Shown: positions 9,183 to 19,010 of the stretch, piece after piece
Numbering within the stretch: position 1 is the stretch's first letter
Layout: each line of letters starts with the position of its first letter
Source of the DNA: Bacteroides eggerthii
Lineage (GTDB): Bacteria > Bacteroidota > Bacteroidia > Bacteroidales > Bacteroidaceae
Direction of reading: 5' to 3'
DNA length: 64,000 nt
NCBI RefSeq assembly: GCF_025146565.1
Contig: NZ_CP102258.1
Span: 2,636,001 to 2,700,000 of the forward strand
The notes under the pieces: model-generated
What the model was told of the DNA's origin: nothing
What the model saw: only the letters and a program-made list of their open reading frames with translations
Database searches by the model: none
Program-made: the position numbers and the translations under genes

Positions 9183-9201
9183 GTGTCTAATTATTGGACA
9201 G
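9183..9201. promoter_or_regulatory. Activator-binding site 1 (imperfect 19-bp palindrome)
   Basis: GTGTCTAATTATTGGACAG is a dyad with two mismatched pairs. Its centre is 22 bp, two helical turns, from the centre of the perfect site at 9205-9223. Position and spacing are those of enhancer sites for NtrC-type activators. Confidence 0.65.
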
Positions 9202-9204
9202 GCT

Positions 9205-9223
9205 GTGTCTAATTATTAGACAC
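9205..9223. promoter_or_regulatory. Activator-binding site 2 (perfect 19-bp palindrome)
   Basis: GTGTCTAATTATTAGACAC is a perfect dyad around a central T. It is about 65 bp upstream of the sigma-54 promoter centre. The probable ligand is the regulator encoded at 5975-7312. Confidence 0.7.
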
Positions 9224-9276
9224 TGATACTTATACGGTCTGTCCACTACTTGCTGACAACCAGTACTATAACTGTT

Positions 9277-9293
9277 TTGGCACGCTTTCTGCA
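9277..9293 (+). promoter_or_regulatory. Sigma-54 promoter of the ABC exporter operon
   Basis: TTGGCACGCTTTCTGCA matches the TTGGCACG-N4-TTGCA consensus except for one base. The -24 GG (9279-9280) and -12 GC (9291-9292) are ten bases apart as required. Transcription should start near 9303, 48 bp before the ATG at 9351. Confidence 0.75.
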
Positions 9294-9350
9294 TTATCTT
9301 AGGCAGGAAAAATAACATAATAAATAAAAACATAACAATATAAATATAGT

Positions 9351-11669
9351 ATGAAACAAATCTATTATGTCATTCAAACTTTGCTCCGGGGACGCGGCTC
9401 GAACATCATCAAAATTATCTCCTTGGGGTTAAGCCTGACGATGAGTATCCTGCTTTTCTCACGCGTTGCATACGAGCAGAGCTTTGATACCTGCTACAAA
9501 GACTATGACAACCTTTACCAAATCTGGTCTGTATTTACCGTCAAAGGCGAAAAGTATCCGCCACAAGAACAGAACTGTGGTCCTGTGGCAGGCGCCATAT
9601 TGGAGAATTTTCCGGAACAGGTGGAAGCTGCCACCAGCACTTGCTACTGGAAAAATTCTCCTTTGTACAATGGCAACATTCGTTTTGATGAAAAAAAGAT
9701 TGTGGCAGACTCGCTCTTTTTTCAGACAATGGGTATCGAGGTGCTGAGTGGCAATCCGGTGAAGGACCTTCAGCAGCCTGATGTGATTTTCCTGAGCGAC
9801 CGCTTTGCTAAGAAGATATTCGGCGGAGAGGATCCGGTAGGGAAGACCATCAATTACAATCACGAGAAGGATTTTATGGTGAAGGGCACGTATAAGGCAT
9901 TGCCCGCAAACGCTACTGTCAATCCTGAAGCCGTTATCTCCATGCCTACCTTATGGAACGAAGGTTCCGGCGGTAACTATTCATGGCAGGGCGGGGACAG
10001 TTATCCTGAATATATCCGTTTCCGTCCCGGTGCGGACAAGTCGGTGGTGAACGCACGTATAGACGCTATGATAGAGAAGTACCGTCCGGAAGAGAGTAAA
10101 ACGAAATATGGATATACGGCGTTTGTAAAGCCTATCCGCGATACATACCGGAACTATGAGAGTGTGAAACGGATGCGTAATATCATGAGCGTTCTCGGCT
10201 TTGCCATTCTTTTTATAGCGGCGTTGAATTATGTGTTGATTTCCATTTCTTCGCTCACCTATCGTGCCAAAGCGGTAGGCGTGCATAAGTGCAATGGTGC
10301 AAGCGGCGGTAAGATATTCGGTATGTTCCTTTTGGAGACGGGCATCATCATTGTGGCAGCCTTGCTCTTAATGGCTTTGGTGCTGCTGAATTTTCGGGAG
10401 TTCTTTGAGGATACTGCTGCGGCAAAGCTCTCCTTACTGCTTGCTCCGGAGCGCATTTGGGTTCCGTTGACGGTAATCGGCGTATTGTTTATAGTGGGCG
10501 GGGTGTTGCCGGGGCGATTGTTTGCCCGTATTCCCGTATCTCAGGTATTCCGCCGTTACACCGAGGGTAAGAAGGGGTGGAAACGTCCGCTGCTTTTCAT
10601 CCAGTTTGCGGGTGTGGCATTCATCAGCGGACTTATGTGTGTGGTGATGGCGCAATATCAATATGTACTGAACAAGGATATGGGGTATAACCCGCAACGG
10701 CTGGCGCTTGCCAATGCTTATTGGAATAAGGAAAAAGAGTGTGACGCCGCTTTCCAGTTTTTTAAGGGGCTTCCTTATGTAGAGGCTGTTACCAGTGCCA
10801 ATAATACGCCTATCAGTGGATACAGCGGATCTATGATTCGCGATGAATCGGGCAATGCGCTCTTCTCCACACGTGCTTGTTACTATATGCGTGAGGATTA
10901 TCCGGCGATGATGGGCATGACGTTCAAGACCGGCCGCATGGCCCGTACGGAAGATGAAGTTATAGTGAACGAAACATTCGCAGATATGATGCATTGGGGG
11001 AATGATGCTGTGGGACGCACAGTTGATGTTGACGGCACTGCACAGATGAAGGTGGTGGGAGTGCTGAAAGATTTTCAGATAGAGGACTTTACTGCCGACA
11101 AGATGCCTTTCGTTGCACGCTACAATAAATATTTCGTGGGAACGATACATGTCCGTCTGAAAGAACCTTTTGTCCGGAATCTGCAACAACTGAACAAAGA
11201 TGTAGCTGATGCTTTCCATAATCAGACTATCGACTTCATCGGCTATGAAAAGAAGATTACCGATTCTTATAATTCCGTTCGCGTGTTCCGCAATGCCACA
11301 TTGATGGCGGCCATAACAATGTTCTTCGTCATGCTGATGGGTTTGATAGGATATACCGCCGATGAAGTGCGCCGTCGCAGTAAGGAGATTGCCATTCGCA
11401 AAGTGAACGGCGCGGAAGCATCTTCTATATTGGAACTGCTTTCTAAGGACATACTTGTTGTGGCATTGCCGGCGGTTATTCTCGGAAGTCTCGCGTCATG
11501 GTACATCAACGGCGTCTGGATGGAACAGTTTGCCGAGCAGATTCCTCTCGGTTGGATTGTATACCTGCTGGTGATAATCGTCAATCTGGTGATAATAGTA
11601 GGTTGTGTTCTTTGGAAATCCTGGCGGATAGCCAACGAAAATCCGGTGAACAGTATTAAGAGTGAATAA
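9351..11669 (+). CDS. ABC transporter permease, FtsX/MacB type
   Basis: 772 residues with an N-terminal membrane segment (about 20-42), a large external MacB-type domain, three membrane segments near 285-400, a second external domain and three C-terminal segments. This is the duplicated FtsX layout often seen in Bacteroidetes. It pairs with the ATPase that starts 19 bp downstream. MacB-like complexes expel peptides, lipids or drugs or act mechanically rather than import nutrients. The operon is preceded by a sigma-54 promoter and two activator sites, so expression should depend on the kinase and regulator at 4584-7312. Substrate unknown. Confidence 0.88.
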   Translation: MKQIYYVIQTLLRGRGSNIIKIISLGLSLTMSILLFSRVAYEQSFDTCYKDYDNLYQIWSVFTVKGEKYPPQEQNCGPVAGAILENFPEQVEAATSTCYWKNSPLYNGNIRFDEKKIVADSLFFQTMGIEVLSGNPVKDLQQPDVIFLSDRFAKKIFGGEDPVGKTINYNHEKDFMVKGTYKALPANATVNPEAVISMPTLWNEGSGGNYSWQGGDSYPEYIRFRPGADKSVVNARIDAMIEKYRPEESKTKYGYTAFVKPIRDTYRNYESVKRMRNIMSVLGFAILFIAALNYVLISISSLTYRAKAVGVHKCNGASGGKIFGMFLLETGIIIVAALLLMALVLLNFREFFEDTAAAKLSLLLAPERIWVPLTVIGVLFIVGGVLPGRLFARIPVSQVFRRYTEGKKGWKRPLLFIQFAGVAFISGLMCVVMAQYQYVLNKDMGYNPQRLALANAYWNKEKECDAAFQFFKGLPYVEAVTSANNTPISGYSGSMIRDESGNALFSTRACYYMREDYPAMMGMTFKTGRMARTEDEVIVNETFADMMHWGNDAVGRTVDVDGTAQMKVVGVLKDFQIEDFTADKMPFVARYNKYFVGTIHVRLKEPFVRNLQQLNKDVADAFHNQTIDFIGYEKKITDSYNSVRVFRNATLMAAITMFFVMLMGLIGYTADEVRRRSKEIAIRKVNGAEASSILELLSKDILVVALPAVILGSLASWYINGVWMEQFAEQIPLGWIVYLLVIIVNLVIIVGCVLWKSWRIANENPVNSIKSE

Positions 11670-11688
11670 AAAGATAATATAAATAAAA

Positions 11689-12417
11689 ATGGATATTATG
11701 ATTGAAATTAATAACATCAGTAAAGTATTCTGTACTTCGGAAGTAGAGACGGTAGCACTGAATCACGTAAACCTCGAAGTCAAAGAGGGAGAGTTTGTAG
11801 CCATTATGGGGCCGTCCGGCTGTGGCAAGTCCACTTTGCTGAATATACTCGGTTTGTTGGATAATCCTACGGAGGGCAGTTATAAGCTGCTTGGGCAGGA
11901 AGTGGCGGATTTGAAAGAAAAGGAGCGTACCCGCGTACGCAAGGGCCAACTGGGATTTGTGTTCCAGAGTTTTAACCTGATAGACGAACTGAACGTCTAC
12001 GAGAATGTGGAACTTCCCCTCACATATCTGGGCGTAAAAGCCGGAGAGCGCAAACGCATGGTGGATGATATTCTGAAACGGATGAATATCGGTCACCGGG
12101 CCAAGCACTTCCCGCAACAACTTTCCGGCGGACAGCAGCAGCGTGTGGCCATTGCCCGCGCTGTGGTAACGAACCCGAAGTTGATTCTTGCCGATGAGCC
12201 TACCGGTAACCTGGATTCCAAGAACGGTGCGGAGGTGATGGCTTTGCTGACCGAATTGAACAAAGAGGGCACTACCATTGTCATGGTGACGCACTCCCGG
12301 CATGATGCATCATTTGCACATCGTACGGTGCACCTGTTTGACGGTAGTATAGTGGCGAGTGCGGCTTATGTATATCCACAGCGCGATGACAGCCGTAACG
12401 AAAGCAAAGAAGTCTGA
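11689..12417 (+). CDS. ABC transporter ATP-binding protein, LolD/MacB type
   Basis: 242 residues with Walker [10 protein letters not shown] (41-49), signature LSGGQQQR and Walker B LILADEP. It would power the FtsX-type permease encoded just upstream. An internal ATG at 11698 gives MIEINNIS and may be the true start. After the usual C-terminus (about residue 222) it continues for some 20 residues. The last 108 bp overlap, tail to tail, the 3' end of the MATE gene on the other strand. Confidence 0.9.
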   Translation: MDIMIEINNISKVFCTSEVETVALNHVNLEVKEGEFVAIMGPSGCGKSTLLNILGLLDNPTEGSYKLLGQEVADLKEKERTRVRKGQLGFVFQSFNLIDELNVYENVELPLTYLGVKAGERKRMVDDILKRMNIGHRAKHFPQQLSGGQQQRVAIARAVVTNPKLILADEPTGNLDSKNGAEVMALLTELNKEGTTIVMVTHSRHDASFAHRTVHLFDGSIVASAAYVYPQRDDSRNESKEV

Positions 12418-13683
12418 TACGGGCATACAGGTCCAGATGCCATCCAGTCCCATGTAGCGGGGGAGGATAATCAATCCCGGCAATAAGTATAGCAGTTGCC
12501 GGGTGAGGGACAGGAATATGCTGATCTTCGCTTTGCCGATACTTTGGAAGAAGTTGCCGATAACGATTTGCGCACCCACCAGCGGGAACATGGCTATGCC
12601 GATGCGTACTCCTCTTGAAGCCATGTCAATCAACTGCTCATCACTCGTAAAGATTGCCGATACGGCATGCGGAAACAGTTCGCAGATGATAAAGCCGGTG
12701 CTGGTGATGCATACGCCTGCAATGATGCTCAGGCGCAAGGTTGCCTTTACCCGGTCGTGTTTCTGTGCTCCGAAGTTATAGCCGACAATGGGCTGCATAC
12801 CCATAGTCAGCCCTAATACAATCATTACATACAGCACCAGTAGCCGGTTCATTATGCCATATGCTCCGATAGCCATGTCGCCGCCGTAATGTTGCAGGCT
12901 GTTGTTGACGATGATTACAATGACGCACGCCGTTACATTCATTAGGAACGGTGACATCCCTATGGAGAATATGCTGCTGATAATGCGTTTTTTCATTTTC
13001 CAGAACCCCGGCTGCAACCGTACGATACTTGTCTTTTGCAGGAAATGGCTCACTACCCACACCATACCGATGAACTGTGAGATGACAGTTGCCGTTGCCG
13101 CACCGCGGATGCCCCAGTCAAAGTGGAAGATAAAGACAGGGGCCAGTATGATGTTGCAGACCACCGTAACCATTGAGGTCAGCATGGCTTTCTTGGGATA
13201 ACCGGTGGCGCGCATCACATTGTTCAGCCCGATCATCGTATAGGTAATGGGAGTACCCAGCAAGATCACTTGCATAAAGTCCCTCGCATAGGGCAAGGTG
13301 TCGTTGCTGGCCCCGAAGAAACGCAGGATCTCATCCAGGAAGAAGAAAGAGATGCTGCCAAACAGGAATGAGTTGACCAGGCAGAGCATCAGGGTGTTGT
13401 TCAACACTTCCGCTGCCCCGTCCATATCTTTCTGCCCCAGCCGTATGGACGAAATGGCAGAACCGCCTGCCGAAACCAGTGTACAGAAAGCAACCACCAG
13501 GTTCATCAACGGGAAAGTAATGGCAAGTCCGGCAATACCCATGGCGCCTACGCCATGACCGATAAATATACTGTCGATGATATTGTACAGTGAAGTGATT
13601 GTCATTCCGATAATGGCAGGAATAGAATACTGTACAAGAAGCTTGTCGATTCGTTCGGTTCCTAAAATATGCGGATCATTCAT
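12310..13683 (-). CDS. MATE family efflux transporter
   Basis: 457 residues with about 12 membrane segments in two homologous halves. The N-terminus reads [20 protein letters not shown], typical of the family. Such proteins use a Na+ or H+ gradient to export cationic drugs or metabolites. It is transcribed towards, and overlaps by 108 bp, the ABC ATPase gene. Substrate not determinable. Confidence 0.9.
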   Translation of the reverse strand: MNDPHILGTERIDKLLVQYSIPAIIGMTITSLYNIIDSIFIGHGVGAMGIAGLAITFPLMNLVVAFCTLVSAGGSAISSIRLGQKDMDGAAEVLNNTLMLCLVNSFLFGSISFFFLDEILRFFGASNDTLPYARDFMQVILLGTPITYTMIGLNNVMRATGYPKKAMLTSMVTVVCNIILAPVFIFHFDWGIRGAATATVISQFIGMVWVVSHFLQKTSIVRLQPGFWKMKKRIISSIFSIGMSPFLMNVTACVIVIIVNNSLQHYGGDMAIGAYGIMNRLLVLYVMIVLGLTMGMQPIVGYNFGAQKHDRVKATLRLSIIAGVCITSTGFIICELFPHAVSAIFTSDEQLIDMASRGVRIGIAMFPLVGAQIVIGNFFQSIGKAKISIFLSLTRQLLYLLPGLIILPRYMGLDGIWTCMPVSDFFAFVTAVIALWIYISRTRHYTTVKQVHRTMCK

Positions 13684-13782
13684 TTGATATTCGTCAATTA
13701 AGCATCTGCAAAGATAGGAAATATTTGCTCAGTTCGATGATTATTCAGACCTTTGCGGCTGAATATTATATTTGTTTTAATC

Positions 13783-14430
13783 ATGGATACAATAAAAACA
13801 ACAGCCGTCCTTTTTGATTTTGACGGAGTGATCATGGATACTGAAGCACAGTATTCTTTCTTTTGGCATAAAGCTGGTGTCGATTATCTGGGTATGGACG
13901 ATTTGGAAAACCGCGTGAAAGGTCAGACGCTGACCTACATCTACGATACTTTTTTTGGCGGAAAAGCGAAAGAACAGGAGGAAATCACCGCTGCCCTTAT
14001 ACGCTTTGAACAAGAAATGGATTATGATTATATTCCCGGTGTGCTTGATTTTATTGCCGATTTGCGCCGTAACCATGTGCAAATGGCGGTTGTCACCAGT
14101 TCCAATGACCAGAAAATGGCTGCTGTCTATCGCGCCCGTCCTGAAGTGAGAACGATGTTCGACCGTATCCTTACGGCGGAAATGTTTACCCGGTCCAAGC
14201 CGGCTCCCGATTGTTTCCTGCTTGGAATGGAAGTGTTCGGAACAACACCTGACACCACTTATGTGTTCGAAGATTCCTTTAACGGACTGAAAGCGGGCAT
14301 GGCATCCGAAGCTACTGTCATAGGGTTGGCCACGACAAATCCTCGTGAGTCCATTGCTCCCTTATGCCATTGTGTATTGGATGATTTTAGGGGCTTCACT
14401 TACGATAAAATGCTTCAAGTGCACAAGTAA
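13783..14430 (+). CDS. HAD-superfamily hydrolase, beta-phosphoglucomutase-like
   Basis: 215 residues from ATG 13783. HAD motif I is LFDFDGVIMDTE near the N-terminus with the nucleophile and acid/base Asp pair; motif II is VVTSSND; motif III lysine is in RSKPAPD; motif IV is VFEDSFNG. A helical cap follows motif I, as in sugar-phosphate phosphatases and phosphoglucomutases. An ATG at 13753 in the same frame is rejected because the -7 box TATATTTG (13767-13774) lies between the two. The leader would be only a few bases long. Substrate unknown. Confidence 0.85.
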   Translation: MDTIKTTAVLFDFDGVIMDTEAQYSFFWHKAGVDYLGMDDLENRVKGQTLTYIYDTFFGGKAKEQEEITAALIRFEQEMDYDYIPGVLDFIADLRRNHVQMAVVTSSNDQKMAAVYRARPEVRTMFDRILTAEMFTRSKPAPDCFLLGMEVFGTTPDTTYVFEDSFNGLKAGMASEATVIGLATTNPRESIAPLCHCVLDDFRGFTYDKMLQVHK

Positions 14431-14485
14431 TGGGAAAAAGCACTAACTTTGCGCGCAATTTAAAATCATTAACACACTAAACATT

Positions 14486-15307
14486 ATGGCTGGATATATT
14501 TCAGACGACACTCGTAAAGTAACTACGCATCGCCTTGTTGAGATGAAACAAAGAGGCGAAAAAATATCAATGTTGACTTCCTATGACTATACCATGGCGC
14601 AGATTGTAGATGGCGCCGGCATGGACGTTATTTTGGTGGGAGACTCCGCTTCCAATGTAATGGCGGGTAACGTGACTACGCTGCCGATAACACTCGACCA
14701 GATGATTTATCATGCCAAGTCCGTTGTTCGTGGTGTGAAGCGTGCAATGGTGGTAGTGGATATGCCTTTCGGTTCCTATCAGGGAAATGAAATGGAAGGC
14801 CTTGCTTCGGCCATCCGTATCATGAAGGAGAGCCATGCGGATGCTTTGAAGCTGGAAGGCGGAGAGGAGATCATCGGTACGGTGAAACGCATCCTCAGTG
14901 CCGGTATTCCCGTCATGGGACATCTCGGACTGATGCCGCAGTCCATTAATAAATATGGAACATATACAGTACGTGCCAAAGACGATTCGGAGGCGGAAAA
15001 GCTGATACGTGACGCTCATTTGCTGGAAGAAGCCGGATGCTTTGCCATTGTATTGGAGAAGATTCCCGCTGCGCTGGCAGAGCGCGTGTCGAGCGAACTG
15101 ACTATTCCTATTATAGGTATCGGAGCCGGTGGCGGGGTAGACGGACAGGTATTGGTGGTTCAGGACATGCTGGGTATGAACAATGGGTTCCGTCCCCGTT
15201 TCCTGCGTCGCTATGCCGACCTTCATACAGTGATGACGGACGCTATCAGCCATTACATATCCGATGTGAAGAATTTAGACTTCCCGAATGAGAAAGAACA
15301 GTACTAA
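14486..15307 (+). CDS. panB: 3-methyl-2-oxobutanoate hydroxymethyltransferase
   Basis: 273 residues, full length. It transfers a hydroxymethyl group from methylenetetrahydrofolate to 2-oxoisovalerate to make ketopantoate, the first committed step to pantothenate and CoA. Visible family motifs: [22 protein letters not shown] (metal ligand Asp), [10 protein letters not shown] and [10 protein letters not shown]. The following MFS gene overlaps its end by 20 bp. A -7 like box TAACTTTG is at 14444-14451. Confidence 0.95.
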   Translation: MAGYISDDTRKVTTHRLVEMKQRGEKISMLTSYDYTMAQIVDGAGMDVILVGDSASNVMAGNVTTLPITLDQMIYHAKSVVRGVKRAMVVVDMPFGSYQGNEMEGLASAIRIMKESHADALKLEGGEEIIGTVKRILSAGIPVMGHLGLMPQSINKYGTYTVRAKDDSEAEKLIRDAHLLEEAGCFAIVLEKIPAALAERVSSELTIPIIGIGAGGGVDGQVLVVQDMLGMNNGFRPRFLRRYADLHTVMTDAISHYISDVKNLDFPNEKEQY

Positions 15308-16265
15308 CGGACTTATGACGCTGAACTTCTGGCGGATGTGCATAGCAAACCTGCTGCTGTTTGCATCTGCCTACATGCTCTTTCCCGTACTTTCGTTTGT
15401 GATGCCGGAGCAAGTGGGGATATCGCTTCCTCAAACGGGGACTATATTTCTGGCGTTTGCGGCGGCAATGTTCGCGGTAGGGCCGTTCCATGCCTTCCTG
15501 TGCGATGAGTACAAGCGGAAGAACGTATTGCTTTATTCCACCCTTATCATGCTGGCGGCAACGGCAGGCTATGTCTTTGCAGACAGTTATGCGAAGCTCT
15601 TGCTGCTTGCATCGGTGCAAGGGGCATGTTTCGGGCTGGCAACGACGGCCGGCATTACGGTGGCTATCGACATCACAGCATCTACAAGACGCAGTGCGGG
15701 AAATATGGTATACGCATGGTCGGCAAGGTTGGGTATGCTGATAGGAGCGGGAGCAGGTGTTTTATTGTTCGATTTCTATGGCTTCCGTACGGTTGTCTAT
15801 CTGGCTGTTGCCGCAGGGGCTTTCAGCATGTTTTTAGCTTCGAGGGTATATGTCGCTTTTCGTGCGCCTATCGGTATGAGGTTGTGTGGCATGGACCGTT
15901 TCCTGCTGCCGCGTGCATGGGTTCCGGCGCTGAACATGCTGCTGATTGCTTTTGTTCCGGGGGTATTGTTGCCCTTATTGTACATAGGAGATTACATTGC
16001 GCTTTTAGCATTGGTGATATTGGTATGCCTGACAATGCCTTTCACAAAGATGTTTGTGAAGCTGTCGCACCATTGCCAAAGAGGTACGGCCAATACGACG
16101 TGCTATTTGGCTATGGAAACGGGACTTCTGGCTGGGCTTGCAACCGCCTGCCGGTTGGCCGATGCATATCTGCTCTATCATGCTGCCGGCGTAGCTACCA
16201 TACTCGCGATCTTTTTCTTCGCACTATTGACCTATCCCTATTATAAGAAAAAAAGGGTAAGGTAA
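15288..16265 (+). CDS. MFS transporter
   Basis: 325 residues, almost wholly hydrophobic, with about 10 membrane segments. It opens like a major facilitator ([23 protein letters not shown]) and has the loop DEYKRKNVL between helices 2 and 3. Usual family length is about 400, so it is short, with no sign of a frameshift. Its start lies 20 bp inside panB in another frame, so the two are translationally linked. Whether it moves a pantothenate-related compound is not known. Confidence 0.8.
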   Translation: MRKNSTNGLMTLNFWRMCIANLLLFASAYMLFPVLSFVMPEQVGISLPQTGTIFLAFAAAMFAVGPFHAFLCDEYKRKNVLLYSTLIMLAATAGYVFADSYAKLLLLASVQGACFGLATTAGITVAIDITASTRRSAGNMVYAWSARLGMLIGAGAGVLLFDFYGFRTVVYLAVAAGAFSMFLASRVYVAFRAPIGMRLCGMDRFLLPRAWVPALNMLLIAFVPGVLLPLLYIGDYIALLALVILVCLTMPFTKMFVKLSHHCQRGTANTTCYLAMETGLLAGLATACRLADAYLLYHAAGVATILAIFFFALLTYPYYKKKRVR

Positions 16266-16277
16266 AAAAACAGGCCC

Positions 16278-16634
16278 TTAAAAATACGGTATAAAGATAA
16301 TCAACCCTATAATTGCCGCCGCAACAGCGCATATCAGCACTGCTCCGGCGGCAATGTCTTTCACCTGGCCCGCAACGGGATGCCGTTCGGGAGACACCAA
16401 GTCTACCAGTTTCTCAATGGCGGTATTGAACAGTTCGGCTGCGATAACCGTCCCTATACACATCACAACCATTATCCATTCGGTACGTGTAATTCCCAAA
16501 ACAATCCCTGCTATGATTACTGCCATCGCAGCAATCAAGTGAAAACTCAGGTTTTGTTCCTTGCCTACACAGCTTTGAATACCCTTCCAAGCATAACCGA
16601 AGCTGCGGAGTTGTTTTTTTAAATCATATTTCAT
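16278..16634 (-). CDS. dgkA: Diacylglycerol/undecaprenol kinase family protein
   Basis: 118 residues from ATG 16634, about the size of bacterial DgkA. Three membrane helices and the active-site segment ELFNTAIEKLVDL are present. It phosphorylates a lipid alcohol at the inner membrane; in many bacteria the substrate is undecaprenol. An ATG 42 bp further upstream would add codons made of a repeated ATCACCAATC spacer and is judged non-coding. Its stop is 12 bp from the stop of the convergent MFS gene. Confidence 0.88.
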   Translation of the reverse strand: MKYDLKKQLRSFGYAWKGIQSCVGKEQNLSFHLIAAMAVIIAGIVLGITRTEWIMVVMCIGTVIAAELFNTAIEKLVDLVSPERHPVAGQVKDIAAGAVLICAVAAAIIGLIIFIPYF

Positions 16635-16676
16635 GAGCAGTTGGCGATTGGTGATGAATGATTGGTGATGAATCAC
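16635..16676. repeat. Spacer of repeated ATCACCAATC units upstream of dgkA
   Basis: Minus strand has ATCACCAATC twice in 42 bp before the dgkA start. Same family as the spacers at 56674 and 60478. Confidence 0.5.
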
Positions 16677-16682
16677 TTGAAC

Positions 16683-18905
16683 TCAGTTTCTTGAAACCTG
16701 CTTCACTCCCTTTATCGTTCTCAATTTCTTGATAAGCGCTTCCAGACGTCCGGTGTCGCCCACCATGATGGTCAGTGTACCGGAGAACAAGCCGTCGTGC
16801 GAATCTATGCCTATGCTCCGCAACGTGATTCCGGTTTCTTTGGAGATGATGGAAGTGATGTTCGTTACGATACCGATGTCGTCGTGCCCCACTACACGCA
16901 GTGTGATGGGGTACTGGGTCCCTTGGGATTTACCCGCCCAGCGTGCCTTTACGATACGGTATCCGAAACGCTCGCGCAGGTCGCTCGCGTTCGGGCAATC
17001 GCAACGGTGTATTTTGATACCGCCGCTTACGGTGACAAAGCCGAATACCTCGTCGCCGTAGATTGGATTGCAGCAACGTGCCAGTTTGAAGTCCAGCCCT
17101 TTCAGGTTTTGGTCGATGACGAGCACGTCCTCTTTGGCATTTGTCTCTTCGGGCAGGGCGGCTGCTTGCAGGTTATAACCTTCGGCGCTACGGTAGACGA
17201 TGTCGTCGTGCGTATCGTTTTCCCGTTTCTGCAGTTCAAGGTACTTGTCTATGATGTCGTTCACGTCGAGCGTTTCGTCGGCGATGCTCTGATAGAAGTC
17301 CGTCACCACTTTGAAGCCGAGGCGTTTGATGAGGCGCATCATCGTGCCCTCGTCATATTCTATTTTCCGGTTCTTGAATTTGCGTTCCAGTGTTTCTTTG
17401 GCAAATGCATGCTGGCGGGCAGCCATTTCCTTGAGTGCCTGCCGTATCTTGGTGCGTGCTTTGGAAGTTGTGACGATGTTCAGCCAGCCCTGTTTGGGGG
17501 TCTGCGTGTTGGAAGTCATGATTTCCACTTGGTCGCCGCTGTTCAGTATCTGCTTCAGCTGTGCGTTCCTGCCGTTTACTTTTGCTCCGATGCATTTGCA
17601 GCCCAGTTTGCTGTGGATATGGAAAGCGAAGTCGAGTACGGTGGAACCTTTGCCCAGCTTAAATAAGTCTCCTTTGGGAGTGAAGACGAACACTTCGTCT
17701 TCGTATAAGTCCAGCTTGAACTGGTCCATTGTTTCCAGTCCGCTACTGTCGGAGTTTTCCAGCGCTTCACGTACGGAAGTAAGCCATTCGTCCAGACCGC
17801 TTTCACCTTTGATTCCCTTATATCTCCAGTGCGCTGCAAGGCCGCGTTCGGCAATTTCGTCCATACGTTCGGTGCGTATCTGCACTTCCACCCATTTGCC
17901 TTCGGGGCCCATTACGGTGATGTGCAACGACTCGTAGCCATTGCTTTTGGGCACAGACAGCCAGTCGCGCAAACGCTTGGGGTTGGGCTGGTACATATCC
18001 GTTACGATGGAGTATGCCTGCCAACATTCCAGTTTCTCCTTTTCGATCTCGGAGTCCAGAATTACGCGAATGGCGAACAAGTCGTATACACCTTCGAAAG
18101 GGCACTTCTGCTTCTTCATCTTCTGATAGATGGAGTGGATGGATTTGGTGCGTCCCTTGATGTGGAAGTGCAGCCCCGCTTCTTCCAGTTTCTTTTGGAC
18201 GGGAGCGATGAAAGCGGCTATGTATCTGTCTCGTGAGGCCTTTGTTTCGTTCAGTTTCTCTTTGATATGATAGTAAACATCTTTCTCCGTATATTTCAGT
18301 GAAAGATCCTCCAGTTCCGATTTTAGCTTGTACAGTCCCAGCTTGTGGGCGAGGGGAGCGTACAGATAGGCGGCTTCATTGGCAACCTGCTTGCGTGCTT
18401 CATCATTCCTGCTGTCTTTTATCTGCCGCATGACATTCACGCGGTCGGCAATCATAATGAGTATGACGCGCATGTCTTCTGCAAATGACAGCAGCAGGTT
18501 GCGGAAGTTTTCCGACTCGATGGTGGGGCTTTTGGAGTAAAGTTCGTTTACCCGGATCAGGCCCCGTATGATACCTGCCACATCTTCGCCGTAGCCCCGT
18601 TCCACTTCTTCGGAAGTACAGGTGCCGCAACGTACGGAGTCGTGGAGCATCAATCCCAGAATGGATGCCCGCTTCATTCCTATTTCTTCCGCTACGATGA
18701 CGGCGGTCTGCATATCTTTGATAATGGGGTTCAGACCGAAAATATCCCGTTGTATGCGGTTGTTCTGTATAGAGTTTACAAGATGTGTTTTCAGTTTTTT
18801 GCAATCGCCTTTGTGGAGCGTGTCTCCGGAAAGCTGTAACAATTTTCGGTAGAGAACGAAGAGCAAACGCTTCTCTCCGGTAGTGAAAAATTCATCTGTT
18901 TCCAT
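16683..18905 (-). CDS. rel: Bifunctional (p)ppGpp synthetase/hydrolase, RelA/SpoT family
   Basis: 740 residues from ATG 18905 (METDEFFTTGEK). N-terminal HD hydrolase domain with LMLHDSVR and the FAEDMRVILIMIADR segment; synthetase domain with GRTKSIHSIYQKM and VYDLFAIRVIL; TGS domain (FTPKGDLFKLGKGSTVLDFAF); zinc-finger-like CCNPIYGDEV; ACT domain at the C-terminus. Both catalytic halves look intact, so it should make and break the stringent-response alarmone. The frame extends 29 codons further upstream, but these are lysine-rich and overlap the promoter area. Confidence 0.92.
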   Translation of the reverse strand: METDEFFTTGEKRLLFVLYRKLLQLSGDTLHKGDCKKLKTHLVNSIQNNRIQRDIFGLNPIIKDMQTAVIVAEEIGMKRASILGLMLHDSVRCGTCTSEEVERGYGEDVAGIIRGLIRVNELYSKSPTIESENFRNLLLSFAEDMRVILIMIADRVNVMRQIKDSRNDEARKQVANEAAYLYAPLAHKLGLYKLKSELEDLSLKYTEKDVYYHIKEKLNETKASRDRYIAAFIAPVQKKLEEAGLHFHIKGRTKSIHSIYQKMKKQKCPFEGVYDLFAIRVILDSEIEKEKLECWQAYSIVTDMYQPNPKRLRDWLSVPKSNGYESLHITVMGPEGKWVEVQIRTERMDEIAERGLAAHWRYKGIKGESGLDEWLTSVREALENSDSSGLETMDQFKLDLYEDEVFVFTPKGDLFKLGKGSTVLDFAFHIHSKLGCKCIGAKVNGRNAQLKQILNSGDQVEIMTSNTQTPKQGWLNIVTTSKARTKIRQALKEMAARQHAFAKETLERKFKNRKIEYDEGTMMRLIKRLGFKVVTDFYQSIADETLDVNDIIDKYLELQKRENDTHDDIVYRSAEGYNLQAAALPEETNAKEDVLVIDQNLKGLDFKLARCCNPIYGDEVFGFVTVSGGIKIHRCDCPNASDLRERFGYRIVKARWAGKSQGTQYPITLRVVGHDDIGIVTNITSIISKETGITLRSIGIDSHDGLFSGTLTIMVGDTGRLEALIKKLRTIKGVKQVSRN

Positions 18906-19010
18906 AATCGTCCGTATTTTCTGCTGTAAAGGTAGTTTTTTTCTTCCTTTTCTTGACGGCACTTGTGCTTTTTTTGTATTTTTGGGCATCAATTAATAAA
19001 ATTAGATATT

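Noticed and set aside
9133..9219. A 28-codon frame upstream of the ABC permease
   Set aside because: It runs through the two activator palindromes, lies upstream of the sigma-54 start site and shows no conservation signs.
13753..13782. Upstream ATG for the HAD hydrolase
   Set aside because: A -7 promoter box lies between it and the ATG at 13783.
16797..17666. A 289-codon open frame opposite rel
   Set aside because: Shadow of a well-conserved gene; no start context and no recognisable domain.
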